57,630 nt of DNA from Clostridia bacterium. GTDB lineage: Bacteria > Bacillota > Clostridia > Oscillospirales > Acutalibacteraceae. This document shows, piece after piece, positions 1 through 8,043 of this stretch. The translations under genes and the position numbers were made by a program. The notes under the pieces were generated by a model. It saw nothing but the letters and a program-made list of their open reading frames with translations, was not told the DNA's origin and did not search any database. Numbering within the stretch: the first letter of the stretch is position 1; each line of letters starts with the position of its first letter. The stretch lies in contig JAFQCR010000002.1 in NCBI GenBank assembly GCA_017416345.1, positions 1 through 57,630 on the forward strand. The letters run 5' to 3'.

Positions 1-240
1 AAGCCTTTCAGCCTTAAAACCTTTTCAAAAGCTTGTTCGCTTTTCTCAGAATTACACTTGCGGGTTAATCCTTAATTACTTTGAGTTTTTCTCAAAAAAA
101 TTTTAGGGTCCTAAATGTTCATATCGTTGTTTAATTTTCAAGGTCCGCTTTGGCGCTCCATCAGGCTTTTTAAGGCTTTTTTGAACCCCGCTTCCCGTGA
201 GGCGCTCGATTATATTACCACAACACTCCCCGTTTGTCAA
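1..240 (-). promoter_or_regulatory. Leftward stable-RNA (probably rRNA operon) promoter and leader
   Basis: Read on the minus strand, a -35 box TTGACA (240-235) is followed by 17 bases and a -10 box TAATAT (217-212) that carries an upstream TGG extension. Downstream the transcript contains CTTGAAAATTAAAC, a string typical of Firmicutes pre-16S leaders, and then an AT-rich tract running off the left edge. No rRNA sequence itself is visible. The inference is that a 16S gene begins just beyond position 1. The only open frames here (115-351 and 234-449, plus strand) are incidental. Confidence 0.6.
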
Positions 241-378
241 CACTTTTTTTCAAGAATTTTAAACTTTTTTCAAAAAATTTGTCAGACGGTCTTTTTTACG
301 CTGTTTTCCATTGGTATATTCACGAAAATACGGTTAAAAATGAATATATGACCGATTATTTTACTTTGGGTGGTTTGA

Positions 379-1047
379 ATGAAGAAGCTTTACAAATATA
401 TTGCCGTTATTCTCTGTTTCGTTTTGGTCTCATTTTCCTTTATTATTAATGTAAAGGGGTATTCGACGGTTGGCTCTCGTGGGAATGAGGTCCGCAATAT
501 TCAACAGCGTTTGAAGAATTGGGGTTACTACACGGGAGCTGTTGACGGGATATACGGCACCAAGACTAAGGCTGCCGTTATTAAATTTCAGAAAAAGCAC
601 AAAATTACCGCCGACGGTGTATGCGGTCCTAAAACCCTTGAGCTGATCGGACTTCCTACGGGTAAGAACCCTTCATCCTCAAACGGCGGTTATTCTTCCT
701 CCGATTATCAGCTTCTGGCACGGCTGATCTCGGCCGAGGCACGTGGTGAACCTTACATTGGTCAGGTTGCGGTGGGTGCTGTTGTTCTCAACCGTGTGGA
801 GCACCCTTCATTCCCAAACTCCGTTTCGGGCGTAATATATCAGAAAAACGCTTTTACCTGTATCAATGACGGACAGTTCAACAAGCCGATTGCCGACAGC
901 GCATATTCTGCCGCAAGGGACGCCTTGAACGGAATGGATCCGAGCGGCGGGGCAATATACTATTTTAACCCTTCGACCGCAACCAGCAAATGGATCTGGA
1001 GCCGACCGCTTATCAAGACAATCGGCAGACATCGGTTTTGCTCGTGA
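379..1047 (+). CDS. sleB: SleB-type spore cortex-lytic enzyme
   Basis: A 222-residue exported cell-wall hydrolase. A hydrophobic N-terminal signal segment (residues about 5-27) precedes a peptidoglycan-binding domain (about 32-92, with the GIYGTKTKAAVIKFQ helix and ADGVCGPKT). A Ser/Gly/Asn-rich linker leads to the SleB/Hydrolase_2 catalytic domain (about 108-222), whose ISAEARGEP motif holds the probable catalytic Glu. The family are lytic transglycosylases that cut muramic-delta-lactam-containing cortex during germination; a sporulation or germination role is inferred. The start follows GGGTGGTTTGA. It stands alone between the leftward RNA promoter and a convergent GH16 gene. I could not identify a convincing forespore promoter. 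Confidence 0.88.
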   Translation: MKKLYKYIAVILCFVLVSFSFIINVKGYSTVGSRGNEVRNIQQRLKNWGYYTGAVDGIYGTKTKAAVIKFQKKHKITADGVCGPKTLELIGLPTGKNPSSSNGGYSSSDYQLLARLISAEARGEPYIGQVAVGAVVLNRVEHPSFPNSVSGVIYQKNAFTCINDGQFNKPIADSAYSAARDALNGMDPSGGAIYYFNPSTATSKWIWSRPLIKTIGRHRFCS

Positions 1048-1083
1048 TATTACAATAATGTAACAGACAGCCGCTAACAATAA

Positions 1084-1126
1084 TACCGCCTGCCGACAGA
1101 TCAGTTCTGTTGGCATGCGGTTGATT
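1084..1126. terminator. Bidirectional terminator between sleB and GH16-1
   Basis: An imperfect stem (ACCGCCTGCCGACAGA against TCTGTTGGCATGCGGT, 1084-1120) lies between two convergent genes. It is followed by a T-rich tract on the plus strand and preceded by an A/T-rich tract that serves the minus strand. Confidence 0.65.
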
Positions 1127-1163
1127 TTATCTTTTGAATTTATATCTCACCGAACCAAACTCA

Positions 1164-2948
1164 TCACTCAAGATATCTGAACATATGCACTCCGTCGTTT
1201 TTCTGATATACGTGCACATAGTCGATCTGGAAGTTGTTGGAGGCGGTCCATTCGGGCGCATCGTCCGCAAGACACTTGTCACGTGCCTTGAAGCTTGTGG
1301 CCTGGCTCAATATAATGTAAAGCGGTTGTGCAAAGGTTTCGTTCCATTGCTGTTTTTCATTGGGATCAAGCGAGAAGAAAACATTACCGTCACAGGCAAA
1401 GCTGCACAGATCCTTAGTCCAGACATAAGAGAAGGTGTGCAGTCCGTCGTTAAACTTGCCCTCGGGGCAATAATACTTCTTGTCGTTGGAATAAGTGCCG
1501 TCCAAAGACCAATGGTCTTTAACACCTTGCGGTGCCCAATAGGAATTATAATAATCCATCTGGAACTTGTTGGCCCAGCCGTGCATATTTGATGCAAAAG
1601 AGGCTGAATTGCCGAACATTTCAACAACATTTATCTCGGGGTTGAAGGCTGTGGGATTGTTTTCGTGAATGGTTGCTGCCCACAAAGCTATCCAGAACGA
1701 GCCGGTCGATCCGCTGTCGGGCAGAATGGCACTCATTTCAAGCACACCGTATTGGAATTCCATTTTATATTTGGTGACTATCTTGAATCCGTAATATCTT
1801 TCTTCATCATAGGTTGCATAGAAATTGAGCATACCGTTCTTGACAAATAAATGCGCAGGATCTTGCGAGCGTGACGACTTGCGGCCGTTGTGTCCCGTTG
1901 ATCCGTCATTCATAAAGACCCATTTATTAAGGTCAACACCTGTCGGATGGGTATCGGACGGAGCATCAAAATCGTCACTCCAAACCGTCTTATACAGCTT
2001 TGAATCATCATAGGTCGCCACGGTTTCGGCATAGCTTCCCGTTACGCTGTTTTGGTCGGTTACGGCCCCAGACTGCAGCATCTTGGCAAACTCGGAAACA
2101 GCCATACCCTTGGCCGACGGACTGCCGCCGTTGAGGTAGACCTTGTTGCCGGAGATCTTCACGGAATACTGATCTTTGTCGGTTATTTTTTCAACACCGT
2201 CACGCTTGGCGTCACCGACGATTATCTCGTACTGTGCGGCTTCAGCGTTGTCCTCAACGAGCTCAAGCGCAAAGCCGGTCTTTTCGGTGATAAGCGCTAT
2301 TGCCTCTTCGATCTGAACCTGCGTTACATAGGACGTATTATATCTCTGCCTTACAAACACGAATTTATTGATGGGAACGCCGTTGATAGCGGCATCTGTG
2401 TAACCGTCTTTTTTGGCGTAAAAATACTTAATGCCGCCTTTAACTCCTTCGGGCTTTACGAAGTTAGCGGTAAAATACTCGGCAGCAGCCGTCAAAGCAT
2501 CACGGCTCATTCCGTAGATAACGATCTTTTTGCCGATGGTGCAAATGATATAGTCATCAACACGGCCACCGACGTTGGTCAAAAGATAATCACGAGCCTG
2601 CTTGGTCTCGGGACGGTTGGTTTCGCCGACGAGGATCTCATACACATCGGTTCCGTCCTCGGTATCGGTCATATTTTTAATGTTTACGCCTAAAGTCGAC
2701 TTTATCTGCTTGAATATTTGGCCTGCAGCAGCCGAGTCGCCGCCATCGGGACGAACGATCCTGTAGACCGCCTCGCCGTTGGCATCGGTCCATTTCACAT
2801 CGGCCGACGAGAAAATGTCATCGGCCGCAGAAGCATCACTTGATGTATTTTTGTCCGATGAATCGCCGCAACCGACGAAAACACCCGCTGTAAGTATAAA
2901 AATAAGTGCCAGGCAAACGAGCCTTACGGTATGTTTGAAAACGTTCAT
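1164..2948 (-). CDS. GH16-like lipoprotein 1
   Basis: A 594-residue secreted lipoprotein. The signal peptide ends in a lipobox (GVFVGC, Cys about 27). An N-terminal region (about 45-320) holds two copies of an alpha/beta unit, each with a YEI-[IL]-VG-x3-R motif (EILVGETNR, EIIVGDAKR), resembling the non-catalytic N-terminal domains of GH20/GH67 enzymes. The C-terminal domain (about 325-594) has the glycoside hydrolase family 16 beta-sandwich pattern: an ILPDSG strand, the active-site strand, HTFSYVWT and FQIDYVHVYQ. GH16 enzymes cut beta-1,3/1,4-glucans or galactans. The active-site strand reads EINVVE (E438, N440, E443), so the usual central Asp is Asn. Both Glu are kept. Substrate unknown. 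It starts after GGGGGATATCA. Confidence 0.8.
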   Translation of the reverse strand: MNVFKHTVRLVCLALIFILTAGVFVGCGDSSDKNTSSDASAADDIFSSADVKWTDANGEAVYRIVRPDGGDSAAAGQIFKQIKSTLGVNIKNMTDTEDGTDVYEILVGETNRPETKQARDYLLTNVGGRVDDYIICTIGKKIVIYGMSRDALTAAAEYFTANFVKPEGVKGGIKYFYAKKDGYTDAAINGVPINKFVFVRQRYNTSYVTQVQIEEAIALITEKTGFALELVEDNAEAAQYEIIVGDAKRDGVEKITDKDQYSVKISGNKVYLNGGSPSAKGMAVSEFAKMLQSGAVTDQNSVTGSYAETVATYDDSKLYKTVWSDDFDAPSDTHPTGVDLNKWVFMNDGSTGHNGRKSSRSQDPAHLFVKNGMLNFYATYDEERYYGFKIVTKYKMEFQYGVLEMSAILPDSGSTGSFWIALWAATIHENNPTAFNPEINVVEMFGNSASFASNMHGWANKFQMDYYNSYWAPQGVKDHWSLDGTYSNDKKYYCPEGKFNDGLHTFSYVWTKDLCSFACDGNVFFSLDPNEKQQWNETFAQPLYIILSQATSFKARDKCLADDAPEWTASNNFQIDYVHVYQKNDGVHMFRYLE

Positions 2949-3074
2949 TGATATCCCCCTTTTTTTAAAATCTTAACACGCTGTATACTGCTTAGTCAAT
3001 GAAATATACAATAATATATGGAGTATTTTCCAAAAAACTGCTTGATAAAAAGCCTCCATAACCTATCTTATTCT

Positions 3075-3139
3075 AATTTACTATACCCAAATTAATGATT
3101 CAATAGACAAAACAGCTATAAATATAGACAAAACGGCTA
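3075..3139 (-). promoter_or_regulatory. Promoter of GH16-1 with tandem AraC-type half-sites
   Basis: On the minus strand TAGCCGTTTTGTCTATA begins at 3139 and TAGCTGTTTTGTCTATT begins at 3118, a 21-bp repeat with 15 of 17 positions identical. The second copy overlaps a -35 box TTGAAT (3103-3098), followed after 17 bases by TAAATT (3080-3075). The half-sites resemble the E. coli araI1 site (TAGC, then TCCATA), and 21-bp spacing with -35 overlap is the AraC class-II layout. The leader to GH16-1 would be about 120 nt. Confidence 0.6.
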
Positions 3140-3263
3140 AACCTCCTCAAAACACACGGAGTACAATATCACCGTGATCGGCAAAAGTTATAGAATCACT
3201 GCGGCAAGGTATCGATTTCACAAAATCTGACTTTTTCAATTAAAGCATCAAAAAAACTTTCCG

Positions 3264-3329
3264 TCGGCAGATTTGTCCATACAGTCGACAGATTCGTCTA
3301 TTGAAAACAATTTTTATAGTTTGTATAAT
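3264..3329 (+). promoter_or_regulatory. Promoter of the MBL-containing secreted protein with tandem AraC-type half-sites
   Basis: TCGGCAGATTTGTCCAT (from 3264) and TCGACAGATTCGTCTAT (from 3285) form an exact 21-bp tandem. They differ at three of 17 positions, all transitions. The second runs into a -35 box TTGAAA (3301-3306), then 17 bases, then a perfect -10 box TATAAT (3324-3329). This mirrors the promoter at 3075-3139 in the opposite orientation. Confidence 0.7.
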
Positions 3330-3406
3330 TATAGTGAAATGGAATAGCTGTCTAATGGTTATACAGTTGTTTCACAAAAAAATATTTTAGAAAGGATTTT
3401 TTGAAA

Positions 3407-6400
3407 ATGATCAGAAAGAGTTTTAAAAAGGCACTCTGTTTATTGTGTGCTGTCGCTTTGATCGCATCGACCCTGGTTGTGATGTCAGTAAGCGCCTCAG
3501 CCGCCGCGATCTCGAGTGACGAAAATATTTTCACATGTCTTGAAACCAAAGAAACCGAGACATACACCTTCCAGACCGAAAGCGGAAATGATATTTCAGG
3601 TGCTGCTTCGGCCGGAAACGGAAAAGCTATCCCTGGTGTTGCTTCTGCACTGAACTGTTTGGCAGGCACCACAAACAAGCTGTACCTTCGTGTCAGCAAC
3701 CGTGACACTGCCGCAAACGCCACCCTGGCTATGAAGTGGGCCTCTCCCACAACACAAAAGAGCGGCGTTATGCTTGGCAAGACCGGAAGTAACATAGGAA
3801 GCGGTACCGATCAGGCCTATGTGCTTGAGGATAATACCACCTATGAGATCTCGTACGATTACATCAACTGGAACGGTACCGGTCTTTCACTCAATCTCTT
3901 GGGTGTAAGCCACGCAAGCAACATCGTATTGCAGGATCTTGATGACGAGCATACCTACACCGTTTTAAACTCCACATCAATTGATGCAACCGCAGCTTCA
4001 AAGGTATGGACTACCTACACCTGCAAGTTTACTACCGGTACTTTGGGTAACGATAAGTATCTTTCGTTTGCTGTTTTCAGAGAGGCAACCACCTCTTTGG
4101 AATTTTGGCTTGATAACGTCAAGGTCTCCAAGGTTACCGAGATCGACTCTGACGACGTCATCACCTTCAACGACAACGGTAAGACCTATTATGCTTATCC
4201 CGACGCTCTTACCGCTCTGCCCGACGGTGACAACGGTGCTTTGGGTTCGGAGTTTATCGGTTGGGTGGATGCCGACGGTAACGCTGTGACCGAGGTTCCC
4301 GAAGCAGGCGCCGTGCTCAACGCAAAGTACCCCTTTGTGACCGAGCTCCCCGAAAAGACCGATTCCTTGTATCTGGCATTGACCAACACCTCCGAGCAGA
4401 ATAATATCGCATATAACGCTGCGAAGGGTATACTCGGTGTTGTTTCTTCCTCCAACTCAAGTCACAGAATATACTCCAGAAATGTGACCATAGCCGATGG
4501 CAGCAGCGCCATCATCATCAAATTTGCCAACAGCTGGACCTCCTCCAGAACCGTTACCTTCGGTAAGGCAAATGTTGCCGCCAGCGGTGCCGATGAAGCT
4601 TTTATCGTTGAGCCTAATACCAAGTATACCGTTTCTTACAACATAAAGCACGAATCGGGTGCAGGCGTAAGCTTTGATATTATTGCAGGTGCAGCAACCA
4701 ACGCTACCTCGGGCTATGTTTTTGACAGCTACGCCCCCGAGACTGCCGCCAACGCTTGGACGGTGCACACCTGCTCCTTCACCGCTCCCGATGCCGCAAC
4801 TCTCGGCGCAAACAAGTATCTCCAGTTTGCTATCACCGTTCCCGAGGGTGAGGCTATCTCCAACGTAGCTTACCTTTACGGTGTTACCATCACCAAGGTT
4901 TCTGCAGGTGATCCTGCCGATTACATCAGCTTTGTTGACGGTGACGATGTATATTACACCTCCGTCGGTGATATTTCCGCTCTTCCCAAGGGTCAATCGG
5001 CCGACGGTGATGAGAGCTTCCTCGGTTGGTACGACGGCAACGGCGACCGTGTGACCGAGGTTCCCACCGAGGCAGGCGTTGTCCTTACCGCACAATACGG
5101 CGTTATTAAAGACGGTACCGTCGCAACCTCTATCCGAGAGGTAAGCGGCTCCGGTTCCGATTACGTCAGCGCAGGTATCCGCTTCCGTGCACGTCTTGAT
5201 TCTGCAACGGTCGAGGTGGCCGACGAGGTTGGATTTATCCTTGTTCCCAACGGTGAAGCCGTTGATTCGGAAAACGCACTTAAGGGCGTTGCCAAGAACA
5301 AAAACACCCACATCATCTATGATCTCACCTATGACGGCTTTATTGACTACCAGGTCATCGTTACCGGACTTACCCGTGAGGGCGATGATACCAACCTTTG
5401 CGACCTTAAGATCGACGTTTATTTCTACTACATCTTAAACGGCGACACCAACTATGTAGGTCAGCCGTACTCCACCTCCTACAACGAGGTGCTGGCGCTT
5501 TACGAAGCCGACCTTCCCGTTGTCAATAACACCTTGACCGAGATCACTACCGCACCTATCGGTGAGGCCGCTACCGACAAGCTGATCGGTACCGCCCTCA
5601 CACTCACCCCTCCCGAGTATAAGACTACCATCGGAAGCGCATCTTATCTTGATGCCGCCGACGGTGCAACTCTGATGACCGTCACCAACACCACCAAGGT
5701 CGAGTATGAGGCTTATCTTGCAAAGCTCGACACCTTAGGCTATACAGCAGTCGTCGGAAATTCGAGGATCCTTTCCTCCTCCCAGAGCTTCAGCGCTATC
5801 TACAGCGACGGTACCAACCTTATAAACGTTGCTTTCATCGCCTCCGAGAAGACCGTTAAGGCCACCATCGAGCCTCTCGGCTTTGATAACGTTGACGATG
5901 TAAACAGTTACCTTTCTATCTTCCACGATGCTTCCGCTGCCAACCCCGAGACCTATGTTTGCGATCCGCTGTTTTTGACGATCGGTCTCAGCACCTCCGA
6001 AAACAATAACGATGACGGCCTCGGCTTCTACCACGGTCTTGGCTACATCTACCGCCTCGCAGACGGCAGCTTTGTCATTATCGACGGCGGTCACAGCGGT
6101 GACACTTACGACCACGCAGGCAAGATCTACTCTATGCTGAAATACTATGCTCCCGATCCCGAGAACATTGTTATTTCTGCCTGGATAATGACCCACGCAC
6201 ACGGTGATCATATGTATGTATTCAAGTCGTTTGCACCCAAGTATCTTGCAGACGAAGCATACAATGTCACCTTGAAGAACATCATCGCCAACCTTCCCAA
6301 TGAGAACTGGGTCGCAGACGGCGGTATGCCCGAGACCAACCTTGCTCCCTTCCGTACCCTTTACGCAGAGTGTGAGGCAAGAGGCACTAACGTTTATAAG

Positions 6401-7762
6401 GCACACGTCGGTCAGGTATATAACCTCCCCGGCTTTACCACCGAGATGCTTTACACCTTGGAGCAGACCGCTCCGACCGTTGAAAATAAATCGATGTCCA
6501 ATACCTCGTCGCTTATTTTCCGCTCGGTCATCGAGGGTAAGAGCTTCCTCATCACCGCCGATGCCACCAGCACCTCCATCAACCATGTAAACGCCGCATT
6601 CGGCAAGAAGATGGATTCCGACTTTGTTCAGGTACCTCACCACGGAACCTTGAGCAACTTTGCCACCGACACCCGTGCCGAGCTCGGCAAGTTCTACACC
6701 GATTACACCACTCCCACCTATGCATTGTGGCCCTCGGCCGAGGCAGGTATGAACATATACCTTGCCAAGACGGTTGACGAAAACATCAATGCCATTCTGG
6801 GAACCATGATGCCCTACGACCATATGATCGCTTTGGGTCACAATATTGAAGAGATCAAGCTCAACTCCGAAACCGTTGACATCAAGACCCTTGAGTATTA
6901 TGAGATCGGATACCTCCGATATGAGCCCCAGGCCATCACCACCGAGGCCGAGCTGAAGGCTATTGCCGACAACCCCTATGGCTACTACTACCTCGCAAAC
7001 GATATCACCGTTACCGAGGAGTTCACAGCCCCCTATTGGTCGAAGTTTGCAGGCTATCTTGACGGTAAAGGACATACCGTCACCTTCGCAAACGATATCG
7101 TATTTGAAAGCGCAGCCTCCAATAACGGTATTCTCTGCAATTCTATTCAAGGTGTCATCCGCAACGTTAACTTCGGCTCCGAGAGTGCTCCTCTTAATAT
7201 TGCCTACAGCGAGACCGCTTCGGGCGCAATGGGACTTTTCGGCTCAACGCTTGCCGATATCACCTTTGATAACGTAAAGGTCTATGCCGAGATCGCACAC
7301 ACCGTATCCTCAAGCTACGGCAACTACGTAGGCGGATTCTTAGGCAGGATCTATCACTCCAGCGGCCGTGCCGCCATCGCCACCTTCAAAAACTGTCAGT
7401 TTATCGGTTCTTATACCGACAGCGCTTCGGGCGGACTTAAGGTCTTCGGCGGATTGGTCGGCGGAATGACCGGCGCAGGCAGACTTAATGTTTCGGGTTG
7501 CACCATCAACGCTACCGTAAACGGCAAGAGCACCGACTCTGCGGCAGGTATCGGCGGTGTTATCGGAAGGATCTCCTCCGCACGCACCGTTTATATCTCC
7601 GACACGACCGCCATCGGTACTTACAACGGCGGTAAATATGCAGGCGGCATCATCGGTAACGCCGATACCACCTCGGGTATCATCAAGGTTACCGACTGTA
7701 CCGCTCCCGGTGCCCTTTGCGGCAACGCAGGAACCCGTGTTGAGATCATCACGGCCAAATAA
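3407..7762 (+). CDS. Large secreted modular protein with embedded metallo-beta-lactamase-fold domain
   Basis: A 1451-residue secreted protein. The ATG at 3407 is chosen because AAAGGA lies 10 nt upstream; an in-frame TTG at 3401 is too close. After a signal peptide (about 1-33) come two beta-sandwich units (about 45-240 and 320-505, probably carbohydrate-binding). Each is followed by a short repeat (FNDNGKTYYAYPD, FVDGDDVYYTS) ending in GW-x-D and LNAKY/LTAQY, and then a further beta domain (about 570-700). At about 850-1150 is a metallo-beta-lactamase-fold domain with D893, HAHGDH at 930-935, a TADA strand with D1052, and PHHGT (H1078, H1079), most like the ComEC-type extracellular hydrolase domain. 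The C-terminus (about 1160-1451) has GLUG/beta-helix-like GGLVGG repeats. No transmembrane channel and no cell-wall anchor were seen. The substrate (phosphoester, lactone or other) is unknown. The first 700 residues are paralogous to the product of 8044-10134. Confidence 0.72.
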   Translation: MIRKSFKKALCLLCAVALIASTLVVMSVSASAAAISSDENIFTCLETKETETYTFQTESGNDISGAASAGNGKAIPGVASALNCLAGTTNKLYLRVSNRDTAANATLAMKWASPTTQKSGVMLGKTGSNIGSGTDQAYVLEDNTTYEISYDYINWNGTGLSLNLLGVSHASNIVLQDLDDEHTYTVLNSTSIDATAASKVWTTYTCKFTTGTLGNDKYLSFAVFREATTSLEFWLDNVKVSKVTEIDSDDVITFNDNGKTYYAYPDALTALPDGDNGALGSEFIGWVDADGNAVTEVPEAGAVLNAKYPFVTELPEKTDSLYLALTNTSEQNNIAYNAAKGILGVVSSSNSSHRIYSRNVTIADGSSAIIIKFANSWTSSRTVTFGKANVAASGADEAFIVEPNTKYTVSYNIKHESGAGVSFDIIAGAATNATSGYVFDSYAPETAANAWTVHTCSFTAPDAATLGANKYLQFAITVPEGEAISNVAYLYGVTITKVSAGDPADYISFVDGDDVYYTSVGDISALPKGQSADGDESFLGWYDGNGDRVTEVPTEAGVVLTAQYGVIKDGTVATSIREVSGSGSDYVSAGIRFRARLDSATVEVADEVGFILVPNGEAVDSENALKGVAKNKNTHIIYDLTYDGFIDYQVIVTGLTREGDDTNLCDLKIDVYFYYILNGDTNYVGQPYSTSYNEVLALYEADLPVVNNTLTEITTAPIGEAATDKLIGTALTLTPPEYKTTIGSASYLDAADGATLMTVTNTTKVEYEAYLAKLDTLGYTAVVGNSRILSSSQSFSAIYSDGTNLINVAFIASEKTVKATIEPLGFDNVDDVNSYLSIFHDASAANPETYVCDPLFLTIGLSTSENNNDDGLGFYHGLGYIYRLADGSFVIIDGGHSGDTYDHAGKIYSMLKYYAPDPENIVISAWIMTHAHGDHMYVFKSFAPKYLADEAYNVTLKNIIANLPNENWVADGGMPETNLAPFRTLYAECEARGTNVYKAHVGQVYNLPGFTTEMLYTLEQTAPTVENKSMSNTSSLIFRSVIEGKSFLITADATSTSINHVNAAFGKKMDSDFVQVPHHGTLSNFATDTRAELGKFYTDYTTPTYALWPSAEAGMNIYLAKTVDENINAILGTMMPYDHMIALGHNIEEIKLNSETVDIKTLEYYEIGYLRYEPQAITTEAELKAIADNPYGYYYLANDITVTEEFTAPYWSKFAGYLDGKGHTVTFANDIVFESAASNNGILCNSIQGVIRNVNFGSESAPLNIAYSETASGAMGLFGSTLADITFDNVKVYAEIAHTVSSSYGNYVGGFLGRIYHSSGRAAIATFKNCQFIGSYTDSASGGLKVFGGLVGGMTGAGRLNVSGCTINATVNGKSTDSAAGIGGVIGRISSARTVYISDTTAIGTYNGGKYAGGIIGNADTTSGIIKVTDCTAPGALCGNAGTRVEIITAK

Positions 7763-7777
7763 GCCCAAAATAAACTC

Positions 7778-7817
7778 ATCAGCACCCTGATCCCAACGGT
7801 TTGGGGTGCTGATTTTA
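7778..7817 (+). terminator. Terminator after the MBL-containing secreted protein
   Basis: ATCAGCACCC (7778-7787) pairs with GGGTGCTGAT (7804-7813), followed by TTTAT. Confidence 0.75.
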
Positions 7818-7939
7818 TAGGTCAATACTTCGTCATTTACGCTTAGGTCGCTTTAAACGACCTTTGGTGTCAATATGCATAAATCTGCTATTTGCTTTTG
7901 TTCAAGGCTACAAAAAGCACTGTACACACTAAAAATGAA

Positions 7940-7968
7940 TTGAAAACAGTTCCAAATAAATATATAAT
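7940..7968 (+). promoter_or_regulatory. Sigma-A promoter of the second secreted modular protein
   Basis: TTGAAA (7940-7945), 17 bases, TATAAT (7963-7968). The leader to the ATG at 8044 is about 70 nt. Unlike the promoter at 3301, I see no clear 21-bp tandem half-sites upstream. Confidence 0.7.
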
Positions 7969-8043
7969 TAAATAAAAGTATGCAAATTGTTATGGTTAGA
8001 AAGTACAATTCTCATACTTATTATTTTTAGAAAGGAAATTATT

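Larger units (their letters stand above)
2949..3406. promoter_or_regulatory. Divergent promoter region between GH16-1 and the MBL-containing secreted protein
   Basis: This gene-free stretch holds two outward-facing promoters. Each has a pair of AraC-type half-sites upstream (annotated separately). The rest is AT-rich with no open frame of note. The two promoters share the string GTCTATTGAA where the promoter-proximal half-site runs into the -35 box. Confidence 0.7.

Noticed and set aside
115-449. Two short plus-strand frames at the left edge
   Set aside because: They lie in the leader and promoter of the leftward stable-RNA unit and lack ribosome sites.
4457-7150. Long open frames on the minus strand opposite the MBL-containing protein (4457-5311 and 5735-7150)
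   Set aside because: They are composition shadows of the plus-strand gene. The translations are Gly/Val/Asp-rich with no domain pattern and no ribosome sites.
3407-7762. ComEC/Rec2 competence protein
   Set aside because: The MBL motifs are ComEC-like but there is no competence domain or multi-helix channel; the rest is secreted beta structure.
7870-7940. AraC-type half-sites upstream of the 8044 gene
   Set aside because: Candidate strings are 23 bp apart and share only a few bases.
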